NCBI GenBank assembly: GCA_003228115.1
Contig: QEVV01000003.1
Location: forward strand, 1 to 64,000
Reading direction: 5' to 3'
DNA from: Chloroflexota bacterium
GTDB taxonomy: Bacteria; Chloroflexota; Dehalococcoidia; Lucifugimonadales; SAR202-VII-2
Length of the DNA: 64,000 nt
In this document: positions 24,164-32,777 of the stretch, one piece after another
How positions within the stretch are numbered: the first letter of the stretch is position 1
Layout: each line of letters begins with the position of its first letter
Made by a program: the position numbers and the translations under genes
Notes under the pieces: model-generated
Seen by the model: the letters and a program-made list of their open reading frames with translations, nothing else
Databases searched by the model: none
What the model was told of the DNA's origin: nothing

Positions 24164-25105
24164 CTAGCCTCTATAGAGCAGCAGTACCGCCACCGACGCC
24201 ACTACCCACAGAAGGATGGCCGCCTGCAAAGGACGATCCGCCAGCAGTATCTCTTCCGGGCTCTCTCCCAAGTTAAGGCTATGGATGAGAAAGAGGTATC
24301 GAAAGAGGCCATAGCCCACGAAGGGCACGGTTAGCAGCATCGAGTTGTTCTCGGGAAGCCCTTCGGCGGTAACGGTGTAGAGCGTATACGCCACAAGCGT
24401 AGCCGTTGCCACGATAGTGATGAGTTGATCCAGCAGCGGAATGGTGTACTGAGACAGCGATGAGCGGGTTCCCGTGCTTCGACCGCCCAGTAGAGACATC
24501 TCATTGCGCCGTTTGCCGAAGCCAATGAATAGCGAGGCTAGGGCGGTGCAGGCGTAGAGCCAAGGCGAAATTGGGACGTCAATAACCACCGCACCGGCGA
24601 TGGCTCGCAACAAGAACCCGGCGCCAAGGCCCATAACATCCAAAATAACGAGGTGTTTCAGCCAGGAAGAATATGCAACCTGCAGAAGAACATAGACTAC
24701 CGCCACTACACCGAGCTCTAGCGAGAGAGCAAAGCCACCAACCAGGCCACCACCAACCAGGATTACAGCTACCGCCACACCGGCTGGCACCGATAGCGCA
24801 CCCGAAGCCAACGGGCGAAAGCGCTTGCGAGGATGCAGGCGGTCACGGTTTAGGTCGGCGAGATCATTCAGAAGATAGGTGGCCCCGGCTAGGGCGCTGA
24901 AAACGACGAAGGCACCAGTGGCCCGCGCCAAAAGAACTCCAGCATCACCCGGCTGGTCGAAGGTCCACTGGTCATTGAGTGTGAAGAAAAAGGCAGCGTA
25001 GACGAGTAGGTTCTTGGGCCATTGCTTGGGGCGTATGGACCGTAGCAGCAGCCTCGCGAGGGTCAGCGGGCCAGTATGATCAGGGGCTTGTTGCGTCTCA
25101 TCCAT
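24164..25105 (-). CDS. UbiA-family prenyltransferase, decaprenyl-phosphate phosphoribosyltransferase-like
   Basis: The 313-residue membrane protein has RPKQWPKNLLVY at the start and the Asp-rich motif NDLADLNRDRLHPRKRFRPLASG. That pattern is closest to the DPPR synthase (Rv3806c-like) branch of UbiA, which transfers phosphoribose to polyprenyl phosphate as a sugar donor for cell-wall glycans. About nine transmembrane segments are visible. No partner epimerase is nearby, so the product is uncertain. Confidence 0.85.
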   Translation of the reverse strand: MDETQQAPDHTGPLTLARLLLRSIRPKQWPKNLLVYAAFFFTLNDQWTFDQPGDAGVLLARATGAFVVFSALAGATYLLNDLADLNRDRLHPRKRFRPLASGALSVPAGVAVAVILVGGGLVGGFALSLELGVVAVVYVLLQVAYSSWLKHLVILDVMGLGAGFLLRAIAGAVVIDVPISPWLYACTALASLFIGFGKRRNEMSLLGGRSTGTRSSLSQYTIPLLDQLITIVATATLVAYTLYTVTAEGLPENNSMLLTVPFVGYGLFRYLFLIHSLNLGESPEEILLADRPLQAAILLWVVASVAVLLLYRG

Positions 25106-25309
25106 ACAGGCATCTTAGAAACTCACGCCTGAGCCGTCAACGAACGTTGGCCACATAGGTCAGCAAACTCCTGAAACGCCGACCATCGTAAATGCCTCAC
25201 CTCCCCCGGTGCTCGCCACCACACCTAGTAGCAAGCGAGCTCTCCGTTCGCAGATGTGGGCCTATGCGGCGCCTCACACTTGCCGCTCTTTTTCCCTTTC
25301 GGTTTGGGG

Positions 25310-25338
25310 TTGACAAGCTATGAGGAGGTCTCTAAGGT
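25310..25338 (+). promoter_or_regulatory. Candidate promoter for the TetR-family gene
   Basis: TTGACA (25310-25315), a 17-nt spacer and TAAGGT (25333-25338) lie in the 305-nt gap before the regulator. The gap holds nothing else that I can identify. The -10 is weak. Confidence 0.45.
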
Positions 25339-25410
25339 AAGCAGGTCGTGCGGTAAGTGAGCCAACGCTTGCATGTTTTCGATGCTTGCGGGGCCCCTTC
25401 TTAAAAGCTT

Positions 25411-26022
25411 ATGAGAGTACTAAGAGAAAGAACAGTTGTCCGCCAGCATCAGATATTTGATGCCGTGCGGGATCTCATCATCAACCGTGGAATGGAAGCG
25501 GTGACGATCAACTCCATTGCCGACGCAGTGGGGCTGACCGAGGGCGCCATCTATCGGCACTTTTCCAGCAAACAACAGATTCTATCGCTGCTCATTGAAG
25601 ATACCGAGCGATCGCTTCTGGACACTCTTGAGAAAGCCCAGGTGGTTGGCGAATCAGCCCTGGAAAACCTGAAGCATATCCTCGACTCGCTCTTTTCCGA
25701 AAAGCACGGCAGCCAGGCAATCACGTTCGTGATCATGACTGAAGCAATGGGCTTCAATGGCATCGGCCTGAGCGACCGTGTACTTGAACTGATGACTCGG
25801 TTCCTGGAAAGCATCAAGCGAGTACTGAGGCAAGGAACAGAGGATGGAACGCTCCACCCTGAATTGGACTTGGACGCTGGCGCTACCGCCTTCCTGGGAT
25901 TGGTACAGAGCCTGGCAACCCTGTGGGCGCTTAGCAGTTACTCGGCATCGGTAGGTGAGCGGAAAGACCCCATGTGGAGAGTCTTTACGGGGGGAGTGGC
26001 TCCCACGCCCCAAGTATCCTGA
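25411..26022 (+). CDS. TetR/AcrR-family transcriptional regulator
   Basis: The 203-residue protein has an N-terminal helix-turn-helix (INSIADAVGLTEGAIYRHFSSKQQIL) and an all-helical ligand domain. It lies 155 nt before the glycine betaine transporter genes on the same strand, so it may control them (compare BetI), although no operator is obvious. No good Shine-Dalgarno precedes the ATG. Confidence 0.88.
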   Translation: MRVLRERTVVRQHQIFDAVRDLIINRGMEAVTINSIADAVGLTEGAIYRHFSSKQQILSLLIEDTERSLLDTLEKAQVVGESALENLKHILDSLFSEKHGSQAITFVIMTEAMGFNGIGLSDRVLELMTRFLESIKRVLRQGTEDGTLHPELDLDAGATAFLGLVQSLATLWALSSYSASVGERKDPMWRVFTGGVAPTPQVS

Positions 26023-26177
26023 CACGGTTCTGACTGGTCGGCGCCTGTAGGCAGCCGACACCCCAAATCGCTGAAAAGCGGACCCTTGACGCCCCTTCCC
26101 GACGATATTCAGCACAGCCAGATGCAAATGTGAGTGAGGGCACACTTATTTAGGGGCAGGAAGAGAGGAGGATTGTT

Positions 26178-27443
26178 ATGGCGCAGAATTCAACATCGGC
26201 AGTGGCAGACCGATCGGCGGAATCCGAAGGCTTGGTCGTCCAGAAGAACCTTGTCAAAGTTGAGGGGCTCTGGAAACTCTACGGGGAAAACCAGTCTCTG
26301 GCCACTGACGCTGCGGGCGCTTCCATCACCAAGCAGGAAGCCCTAGAAAAACACCGCACGGTAATCGCCCTGAAGGACGTCTCCTTCTCGGTCGACAGGG
26401 CTGAGACCTTTGTTGTGATGGGTCTCTCAGGGAGCGGAAAATCGACTCTGGTGCGCTGCCTCATCCGCCTAATAGAACCTACTGCAGGCAGAATCCTGGT
26501 TGAGAATGACGACATTCTCCAGTACGACGAATCTCAACTGGTCCAGTTCCGCAGGCGCAAGGTAGCGATGGTCTTCCAGCACTTCGGTCTCCTGCCTCAC
26601 CGGCGAGTGATAGAAAACGCCGGCTGGGGCTTGGAGATTCAAGGAATCTCCAAGGAGGAGCGTTATGAGAGGACACAAACCGCCCTCGACCTCGTTGGCC
26701 TACAAGGTTGGGAACACGCCTACCCCAGAGAGCTGAGCGGTGGCATGCAGCAGCGCGTAGGTCTGGCCCGAGCTTTGGCCCAGGATCCCGAAATCATGCT
26801 CATGGACGAGCCTTTTAGCGGACTGGACCCTTTGATCCGCCGGTCCATGCAAGGGGAGCTGGTTAAGCTACAACGGGACCTGAAGAAGACCATTGTCTTC
26901 ATTACGCATGACCTTCACGAAGCGCTCCGACTTGGCGACCGCATCGCAATCATGCGAGACGGACAGGTAGTCCAGATTGGTACGCCAGAAGACATTGTCC
27001 TCAACCCGGCTGACGAATACGTAGAGGAATTCACGAGGGATATCAACCGGGAAGAGGTTCTTACCGCATCCAGCGTGATGGACAAAGCAGAGATCGTCCT
27101 TCTGAACTCTCAGACGCCCAAAGAAGCCCTTGAGATTCTTCTGTCTCGATCGCTAGACAGTGGTTGTGTAGTGAACGACAAGGGTGAATGTGTAGGCAGC
27201 GTCACCGTTGACGAAGTAGCCCGGGCAAGCAAGGCGGGATCCACCGACCTAGCATCCGCAATGAATGGTTCAACGAAGCCGGTGTCGAAAGACACCTCTT
27301 TCGGCCAGCTCATCCCTTTGAGCCTTGCATCGGACCGCCCCATTCCCGTCGTTGACGATGACGGGAAGCTAGTGGGCGAGGTCCACCGTGAAAAGCTAGC
27401 CGCCGGCCTGGGTAGCCGAAACCACATCAACAACGTCGATTAG
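26178..27443 (+). CDS. opuAA: Glycine betaine/proline ABC transporter ATP-binding protein (OpuAA/ProV)
   Basis: The 421-residue ATPase has Walker A GLSGSGKST, Q-loop VFQHFG, signature ELSGGMQQRVGLA, Walker B IMLMDEP and the C-terminal CBS pair (~295-405) that senses ionic strength in OpuA-type systems. ProV-specific sequence (KLYGENQSLA, EKHRTVIALKDVSFSV) is present. GAGGAGG precedes the ATG. It heads a three-gene operon with permease and binding protein for uptake of compatible solutes. Confidence 0.92.
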   Translation: MAQNSTSAVADRSAESEGLVVQKNLVKVEGLWKLYGENQSLATDAAGASITKQEALEKHRTVIALKDVSFSVDRAETFVVMGLSGSGKSTLVRCLIRLIEPTAGRILVENDDILQYDESQLVQFRRRKVAMVFQHFGLLPHRRVIENAGWGLEIQGISKEERYERTQTALDLVGLQGWEHAYPRELSGGMQQRVGLARALAQDPEIMLMDEPFSGLDPLIRRSMQGELVKLQRDLKKTIVFITHDLHEALRLGDRIAIMRDGQVVQIGTPEDIVLNPADEYVEEFTRDINREEVLTASSVMDKAEIVLLNSQTPKEALEILLSRSLDSGCVVNDKGECVGSVTVDEVARASKAGSTDLASAMNGSTKPVSKDTSFGQLIPLSLASDRPIPVVDDDGKLVGEVHREKLAAGLGSRNHINNVD

Positions 27444-27471
27444 CCGGATCGATACTACCGAGGTTTTTATC

Positions 27472-28467
27472 ATGGACTATCCTCTACCTACCGAAAAACA
27501 AGGCATCAGCTTCAGCCAATTACAAAATAGCGCCCTTTTCGTATTCGGACTGGGCGCAGGCGTTGTGGCCGTCATCGTCTTTGCTGCCGCGGCAATTTGG
27601 GGCTCACAGATGGAATTCCCCATCGACGCCGGCCGAAGCGTGGGCGCCCGAATCGATGCGGTAGTGGACTGGACCAACATTAACGGCGATTGGCTCTTCA
27701 GTGCCATCAAGATTGTGGTCATCAAGATCCTTATTACAATGGAGGACGCCCTACTTTGGATGCCCTGGCCTGGCCTGGTAGTCCTAGTAACCCTTATCTC
27801 CCTCAGGCTCGGCGGGACTTTCGTGGCGGCTTTCTCCTTCTTAGGCATGATGGGCATGGGTCTGCTGGGACTCTGGGAAAGCGCCATGGAGACCCTGGCG
27901 CTCGTCTTCACTGCGGTAACTTTGTCTATCGGCATTGCCCTTCCCGTCGGCGTGTTTGCCGCTCGGAACAATAGGTTCGACGCCGTGCTACGTCCGATTC
28001 TGGATGGTATGCAGACCATGCCCAGCTTTGTGTACTTAGTACCGGCTATCATGTTCTTCAGTCTGGGCAACGTCCCAGCAGTTATGGCCACTATTGTCTA
28101 CGCCGTCCCTCCCGCCATCCGCCTGACGAACTTGGGCATTCGCCAAGTTTCACCGGAAATCGTGGAGGCAGCGCGGTCATTCGGTACAACCCCAATGCAG
28201 CTCCTAACGAAGGTTCAAATCCCAATGGCCATGCCCACCATCATGGCAGGCATCAACCAGACGACCATGATGGCGCTGGCTATGGTTGTCATCGCCTCGC
28301 TGGTGGGAGCAGGTGGATTGGGTGAAGACGTCAATCGAGCTTTGGGTCGCCAGGAGCCGGGCGCTGCTGCTATCGGCGGCATGTCCATTGTTATCATGGC
28401 CATCGTCATCGACCGGTTGACCCAAGGGGTAGTGAAGAAGCGGCAGGATGCCCTGCGGGGCACATAG
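27472..28467 (+). CDS. opuAB: Glycine betaine/proline ABC transporter permease (OpuAB/ProW)
   Basis: The 331-residue membrane protein has several transmembrane segments and the ProW signature (DGMQTMPSFVYLVPAIMFF, EAARSFGTTPMQLLTKVQIPMA), the EAA loop that meets the ATPase. It lies 28 nt after opuAA. The C-terminus is basic (KKRQDALRG). Confidence 0.92.
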   Translation: MDYPLPTEKQGISFSQLQNSALFVFGLGAGVVAVIVFAAAAIWGSQMEFPIDAGRSVGARIDAVVDWTNINGDWLFSAIKIVVIKILITMEDALLWMPWPGLVVLVTLISLRLGGTFVAAFSFLGMMGMGLLGLWESAMETLALVFTAVTLSIGIALPVGVFAARNNRFDAVLRPILDGMQTMPSFVYLVPAIMFFSLGNVPAVMATIVYAVPPAIRLTNLGIRQVSPEIVEAARSFGTTPMQLLTKVQIPMAMPTIMAGINQTTMMALAMVVIASLVGAGGLGEDVNRALGRQEPGAAAIGGMSIVIMAIVIDRLTQGVVKKRQDALRGT

Positions 28468-28542
28468 ACACCGGTAAGCAGCGTTGGTGCTGCTGCCAGT
28501 AAATTCACATGAGGAGGTTGGAAGCGAGACCAATGACATGAC

Positions 28543-28561
28543 TCCGCCACTATGGCGGAGC
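28543..28561 (+). promoter_or_regulatory. Intercistronic hairpin between permease and binding-protein genes
   Basis: CTCCGCC and GGCGGAG pair round a 5-nt loop in the 148-nt gap. Such hairpins often stabilise the message of the binding protein, which is needed in excess. Confidence 0.55.
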
Positions 28562-28615
28562 GGCATCAAGCAGATCAGGCGAAGAAAACACAGTTAAGAC
28601 TTTGGAGGTATTCAG

Positions 28616-29770
28616 ATGAGTTTCATTACGTCCCATAAGGGCCTTTGGGCCTTGGTGATAATGGCAGTTGCGATGCTGGGAGCCGCTTGCGGCAGCGACC
28701 CCACATCAACAGCGCCCGCCGTCAACCAGCCAACTCAGACCCCAGTTATCATTGAGAAGGAAGTTACCAAGTTCGTTGAAGTGGAAACAGAAAAGCAGGT
28801 AGAAGTCACTAAGGAAGTCCAAGTTGAAGTGACGAAAGTGGTTCAGGTCGTAGCTACGCCTACGCCCGCGCCCAAGGACGTCATCATCTTTTCCGACCTG
28901 AACTGGGACAGCATTCAGCTCCAGAACCGTATTGCCATGTTCATCGTAGAAAATGGGTATGGCTACCCGGTGGACACCGTCACCGGCAACACCATCAGCG
29001 GGTTCGTCGGCCTGGAGCAAGGCGACATGCACGTGACCATGGAGATCTGGTTGCCTAACCAGCAAGTAGTCTGGGACAAAGCTATCAGGAGGGGTGATAT
29101 ACAATCAGTCGGCAGTAGCCTGGACGACAACTGGCAGAGCGCCTTTGTCATTCCCACCTATGTAGCTGAGGCTAACCCAGGGCTCAAGACCGTTGCCGAC
29201 CTGAAGAAGCCAGAATACATGAACCTATTCGTCACCCCCGACAGCAGGGGCAAGGCCCGACTGGTCACTTGTGTCCCCGGCTGGGAGTGCGAGAAGACGA
29301 ACGAAAACAAGATCGTTGCCTATGGGCTGGAAGACGTCATTGATCTCCGTAACCCCGGCAGCGGAGCAGGCCTGTTCGCCGACCTGGAAGGCGCCTACCA
29401 GAGGGGCGACAACTGGCTGGGCTACCTTTGGGGGCCCACAAAGCCAGCAGCCGAACTGGACTTAACTCTGCTTGAGGAGCCCGAATACAGCGACGCTTGC
29501 TGGGCTGCCGACCAAGGTTGTGCGTACCCGTCCGCCGCAGTACTCGTTGCCGTGCATTCGAGCCTGCCACCGCGAGCGCCGGACGTCGTTGAGTTCCTTC
29601 GGAACTGGGACTTCACTGCCGCTGCGCAGGTATCGGCAGAAGGATGGATGGCCGACAACAATGAAAGTGTAGACGCTGCCGCTCTTTGGTACCTGGCTAA
29701 CCAGCAGGACATCTGGACCCAGATGGTTCCCGCTGACGTCGCCTCAAAGATCATCGCGGCACTGCCGTAA
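28616..29770 (+). CDS. opuAC: Glycine betaine/proline-binding lipoprotein (OpuAC/ProX)
   Basis: The 384-residue protein has a lipoprotein signal (AMLGAACGSD) and a long charged stalk rich in EVTK/EVQV typical of Chloroflexota binding proteins. The OpuAC-type domain that follows begins at about residue 88 (DVIIFSDLNWDS). TGGAGG precedes the ATG. It delivers the solute to the OpuAA/OpuAB complex. A terminator follows. Confidence 0.9.
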   Translation: MSFITSHKGLWALVIMAVAMLGAACGSDPTSTAPAVNQPTQTPVIIEKEVTKFVEVETEKQVEVTKEVQVEVTKVVQVVATPTPAPKDVIIFSDLNWDSIQLQNRIAMFIVENGYGYPVDTVTGNTISGFVGLEQGDMHVTMEIWLPNQQVVWDKAIRRGDIQSVGSSLDDNWQSAFVIPTYVAEANPGLKTVADLKKPEYMNLFVTPDSRGKARLVTCVPGWECEKTNENKIVAYGLEDVIDLRNPGSGAGLFADLEGAYQRGDNWLGYLWGPTKPAAELDLTLLEEPEYSDACWAADQGCAYPSAAVLVAVHSSLPPRAPDVVEFLRNWDFTAAAQVSAEGWMADNNESVDAAALWYLANQQDIWTQMVPADVASKIIAALP

Positions 29771-29820
29771 CCTCCGAATCCCCGGGACCACCAACCTTCC
29801 CTACGGAAGGATGGCTAAAG

Positions 29821-29850
29821 AAAAGGGGGCGCCAATGGCGCCCCCTTTTC
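29821..29850. terminator. Bidirectional rho-independent terminator
   Basis: AAAAGGGGGCGCC and GGCGCCCCCTTTT form a perfect 13-bp stem with a 3-nt loop. U-tracts occur on both strands, so it serves the glycine betaine operon (plus) and the selenoprotein gene (minus). Confidence 0.93.
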
Positions 29851-29876
29851 TCTTTGGTCCCGAACCCGCTAATGCA

Positions 29877-30590
29877 TTACTTCCCTCTAGCTGCGTCCCT
29901 CTCTCGAACCTTCCGAACGTCCTCATAGGCTTTTTCGCCGCCAAGGTAGACTTCCTCCGCAGGCATCACCTTGAGCCCCATGGTTTCGCGATAGTAGGGA
30001 GCCACGAACCCGCCCTGCCTTCGAAGCCCCTTCAGTTCAAGGGTCTCCTCCAGAGCGGCCTGAATATCGAATGCCACGGTCCAGGAAGCCTTGAAGCTCA
30101 CTCTGCCGGTGTGATCGATAATCCAGGACATGTTGGGCATGCCACCATACTGCCGGTGCACATCTCCGTTAAGGCTATCAACCAGAATGGGCCTGCCGAC
30201 ACCATGTTTGCGCATGTCCCTGGCCTGCCCCGCCTTTTGCACAAACGAGGTATGGTGAGGGTAGAGCTCCCCCGGATGAGCTTCCCGGACGTAAACAAAC
30301 AAGAAATGGGCCTCGTCACCGAACTCCCTTGCCATATTTTCCATGAGCGGAGACTCCGCCATGCAGGGTGGTCAGGTGATGGAGCCGAACTCTATCATCA
30401 CCGGTTTGCCCCGAAGCGCTGAAAGCGCGATCTGCTCTCCCTCCGCCAGGGGCAGGGTGAAGTCTGGGGCTACGTCCCCTACCCTTGCTGCCTCCGCCTG
30501 AAAGAAGGGCAGCGCTCCGGACCGGTCCCACGTGTCATAATTGTATGGTTTGCCCAAGAAGGGCGTCTCGATATTCGCGTCCTTTGCCAT
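29877..30590 (-). CDS. Predicted selenoprotein: iodothyronine deiodinase-like thioredoxin-fold protein (UGA read as Sec)
   Basis: The track shows two ORFs (30372-30590 and 29877-30362), but they are one gene. Translating the TGA at 30372-30374 as selenocysteine gives a 237-residue protein with FGSIT-U-PPC at positions 68-76. The thioredoxin fold starts PDFTLPLAEG, and YVREAHPGE is the EAH signature of deiodinase-like proteins, whose active site is also SxTUPP. A bacterial SECIS-like hairpin follows the UGA. AAGGAGG precedes the ATG and no such site precedes the downstream ORF. Bacterial members are probably thiol/selenol redox enzymes, since true deiodinase activity is not established. The alternative is a nonsense mutation in a Cys gene (TGC to TGA). 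Confidence 0.88.
30341..30374 (-). promoter_or_regulatory. Candidate bacterial SECIS element, deiodinase-like gene
   Basis: After the UGA, 11-12 nt lead into GGCGGA-GTC-TCCGCT, a 5-6-bp stem whose 3-nt loop begins with G. The distance from UGA to loop (about 17 nt) is within the range known for bSECIS. The hairpin is coding, as is normal in bacteria. Confidence 0.7.
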
Positions 30591-30599
30591 AAGACCTCC

Positions 30600-31337
30600 T
30601 TAGCTCAAATGCTCCGCAAGCCACGAGACCCCTAGCTCCACTACATGGCCCAAGTGTTCCTCCCCGTCCAAAGAGTGCCCACCACCGGGAATAATTTCCA
30701 TCTGCCTGGGTTCTTTGGCCGCCTTGTAAAGGGTGAGAGGGTGATCCAAGGAGACGAGTTCATCTGCGTCTCCGTGCAGGATAAGGGTCGCCACCTTTTG
30801 TCCAGCCACCAGGGCCGGTAGATCGTAGTCAGCCGCGTCCTGCAGACCAGCGCGCAAGATCGTCTGACCCGACGGCATGGTGAGGCGGTCTCCATCGGCG
30901 GGCAACCTCGCCTCCAGGTCGGCTAGGCTAACGGGGGTTGCCAGGAGGACCTGCGCCTTTATTCTCTCGTCGTTGGCGGCAATGGCCACCATGCCACCCA
31001 TGCTGGACCCAATCACGCCCAGGCTTTCGGGCGAGGCCCCCAACCCCACGGCCGCGTCCATCCCAGCTTTAAGGTCGGCAACGCGCCCTGTTAGCGAAGT
31101 GTCCTCAAAGGAGCCTTCGCTCTTATCATCACCGTCGCCACAACCGCGAAAATTGAAGCGCAACGAGCCCAACCCGGCTTCGGCCAGGCGTGCTGCAAGA
31201 AGTTGCCATTTCGCCCCGTCCTTAGACCCCTCCATGCCGTGACAAAGGAACACGCACGCCGCACCAGGCCTAGGTAGCTGGAAATCACCCCTCAGGGTCT
31301 TACCGTCCACGCTGAAGACAACCTTCTGTTCGGCCAC
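30600..31337 (-). CDS. Alpha/beta hydrolase (dienelactone hydrolase/S33-like)
   Basis: The 245-residue protein has the catalytic triad of the fold: nucleophile elbow GSSMGG, Asp in HGDADELV and His in GGGHSLDG. CHGMEGSKDG forms the oxyanion loop region. It starts at GTG and lies 9 nt upstream of the deiodinase-like selenoprotein and directly downstream of the Rieske gene, so all three are probably co-transcribed. An esterase or ring-product hydrolase is likely. Confidence 0.82.
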   Translation of the reverse strand: MAEQKVVFSVDGKTLRGDFQLPRPGAACVFLCHGMEGSKDGAKWQLLAARLAEAGLGSLRFNFRGCGDGDDKSEGSFEDTSLTGRVADLKAGMDAAVGLGASPESLGVIGSSMGGMVAIAANDERIKAQVLLATPVSLADLEARLPADGDRLTMPSGQTILRAGLQDAADYDLPALVAGQKVATLILHGDADELVSLDHPLTLYKAAKEPRQMEIIPGGGHSLDGEEHLGHVVELGVSWLAEHLS

Positions 31338-31339
31338 TC

Positions 31340-32611
31340 TTACCCCTTTAATAGACTGTCGCCATAGCCTTGAGCTGCCAGCACCGGACTGAACTTGGTT
31401 GCAGCTCTCCGCCCGGTGAGAAGCGACTTAGCGTATCTGGCTGAGACTCCCTCCGTCTGGAGGTTCAAGTTCCGGTTTTCATCAGGGTTCCGGAAAACGT
31501 TCATCGGGTCGCCGCCGTCCTCCACAAGGGCCAATTGATCCTCTAGGAGGCGACGATACAAGATAATTCCGCGGTCCGAACGGCCCAGAGTCTCATCTGT
31601 GCGGTCAGCGATTGGGCCTTGAGTAATCCAGGCCGCTATGTCCTGGCCGCTGGTGTTGTCCAATTCTTCCCAATTAGGCTGGCCGTCTTCGTCCAACACA
31701 GGGACTGGAACACGATAGAAAGGTACATCCTCCGGAAGCTGTCCCGCTTGGCCGGGCTCCTGGCTGTAGCAGGAGTACCACCAATGGGCTGTGTGGGTGT
31801 CATCAATGGGAACGCGTATCTGGAAGTTGGCGCCCCTGCCCTTTATGGACAGGCTTCCCGTCTTGAGAAGGTTCGGGAAAACGATGGGATGGCCGATACG
31901 CCAATCGTCGTCTTCCTCCGAACCCTCTCCAACAACACGCCGCTTAGTGATCCCGTAGTCGAACAGATCGAAAGCAATCTGACGGTGTGGCGTACTGGGC
32001 CGCTGGAGGTCAGGCCGCCCAAGCCTATCGGCTACGAAGTTAAAGAACCCTTGGTGTAACCACTCGACGTGTACCGGGTCAAGAGAGTTTTCCATAATCT
32101 GGAGCCAGTTGCAGGGCAGCGCCACGTACCCTACGTCCCGCACCACCCCGTCAACCACGAACAAGTCCCAGTTTGGCAGCAGAGGCGCCGGTTCTGGGCC
32201 CAAATAGGCAAAGAGCATTCCGCCGAGTTGCTGAACCGGGTAAGCGGTAACGGTTACCTTTTCCCTGAAACGGCCAGCAGGATCTTCTGTCTCCTCATAA
32301 GGCTGCTCAAGGCAGCGGCCCTTCTCATCGAAGCGCCATCCGTGATAAGCGCAACGCAGGCCGACGTCTTCGGGAATCCCGTAGACCAATGACATCTTTC
32401 TGTGGGGACACTGGTGAGCAACGAGTCCGTAAGAACCGCTCAGATCCCGAAATAGGACCAAGTCTTCACCCAGGATGCGCACCAACAATGTGCGGCGCTC
32501 CTGGAGTCGGGACGTGGCAGCGACAGGATGCCAGTATCGCCGGAGGAGACGCCCCATAGGGGTATCCGGGCCAACGCGGGTAAGGCGGTTATTTTCTGTT
32601 TCGGTAAGCAT
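31340..32611 (-). CDS. Rieske non-heme iron oxygenase, phthalate-dioxygenase-like alpha subunit
   Basis: With the ATG at 32611 the protein is 423 residues. The Rieske cluster motif CPHR...CAYHGW lies at ~60-90. The mononuclear iron site is NWLQIMENSLDPVHVEWLH, the D/E...H..H pattern of the family. It hydroxylates or demethylates aromatic substrates using electrons from a reductase, which is not adjacent (a flavin reductase lies at 53908). A close relative is at 50085-51359. It is divergent from cofG, with overlapping promoters likely. Confidence 0.92.
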   Translation of the reverse strand: MLTETENNRLTRVGPDTPMGRLLRRYWHPVAATSRLQERRTLLVRILGEDLVLFRDLSGSYGLVAHQCPHRKMSLVYGIPEDVGLRCAYHGWRFDEKGRCLEQPYEETEDPAGRFREKVTVTAYPVQQLGGMLFAYLGPEPAPLLPNWDLFVVDGVVRDVGYVALPCNWLQIMENSLDPVHVEWLHQGFFNFVADRLGRPDLQRPSTPHRQIAFDLFDYGITKRRVVGEGSEEDDDWRIGHPIVFPNLLKTGSLSIKGRGANFQIRVPIDDTHTAHWWYSCYSQEPGQAGQLPEDVPFYRVPVPVLDEDGQPNWEELDNTSGQDIAAWITQGPIADRTDETLGRSDRGIILYRRLLEDQLALVEDGGDPMNVFRNPDENRNLNLQTEGVSARYAKSLLTGRRAATKFSPVLAAQGYGDSLLKG

Positions 32612-32700
32612 AGCGCGCACCCAGTAGATGGAGTACTGCACCAGGACTATAGCATCGGCGAGAGCCTTTGGCGACGCTCTGTCTGGCCCGGCGCGCATCC

Positions 32701-32732
32701 TTGTTGCCCCACGAGGCCGGTGCTACAATGGC
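32701..32732 (+). promoter_or_regulatory. Candidate promoter of the cof operon
   Basis: TTGTTG, a 17-nt spacer and TACAAT lie about 50 nt before the chosen cofG start, in the gap to the divergent Rieske gene. The -35 box is weak. Confidence 0.45.
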
Positions 32733-32777
32733 TGCACTGTTTCAGCTTCACTGTCCGCACGCTTTTCAATAGGTGGC

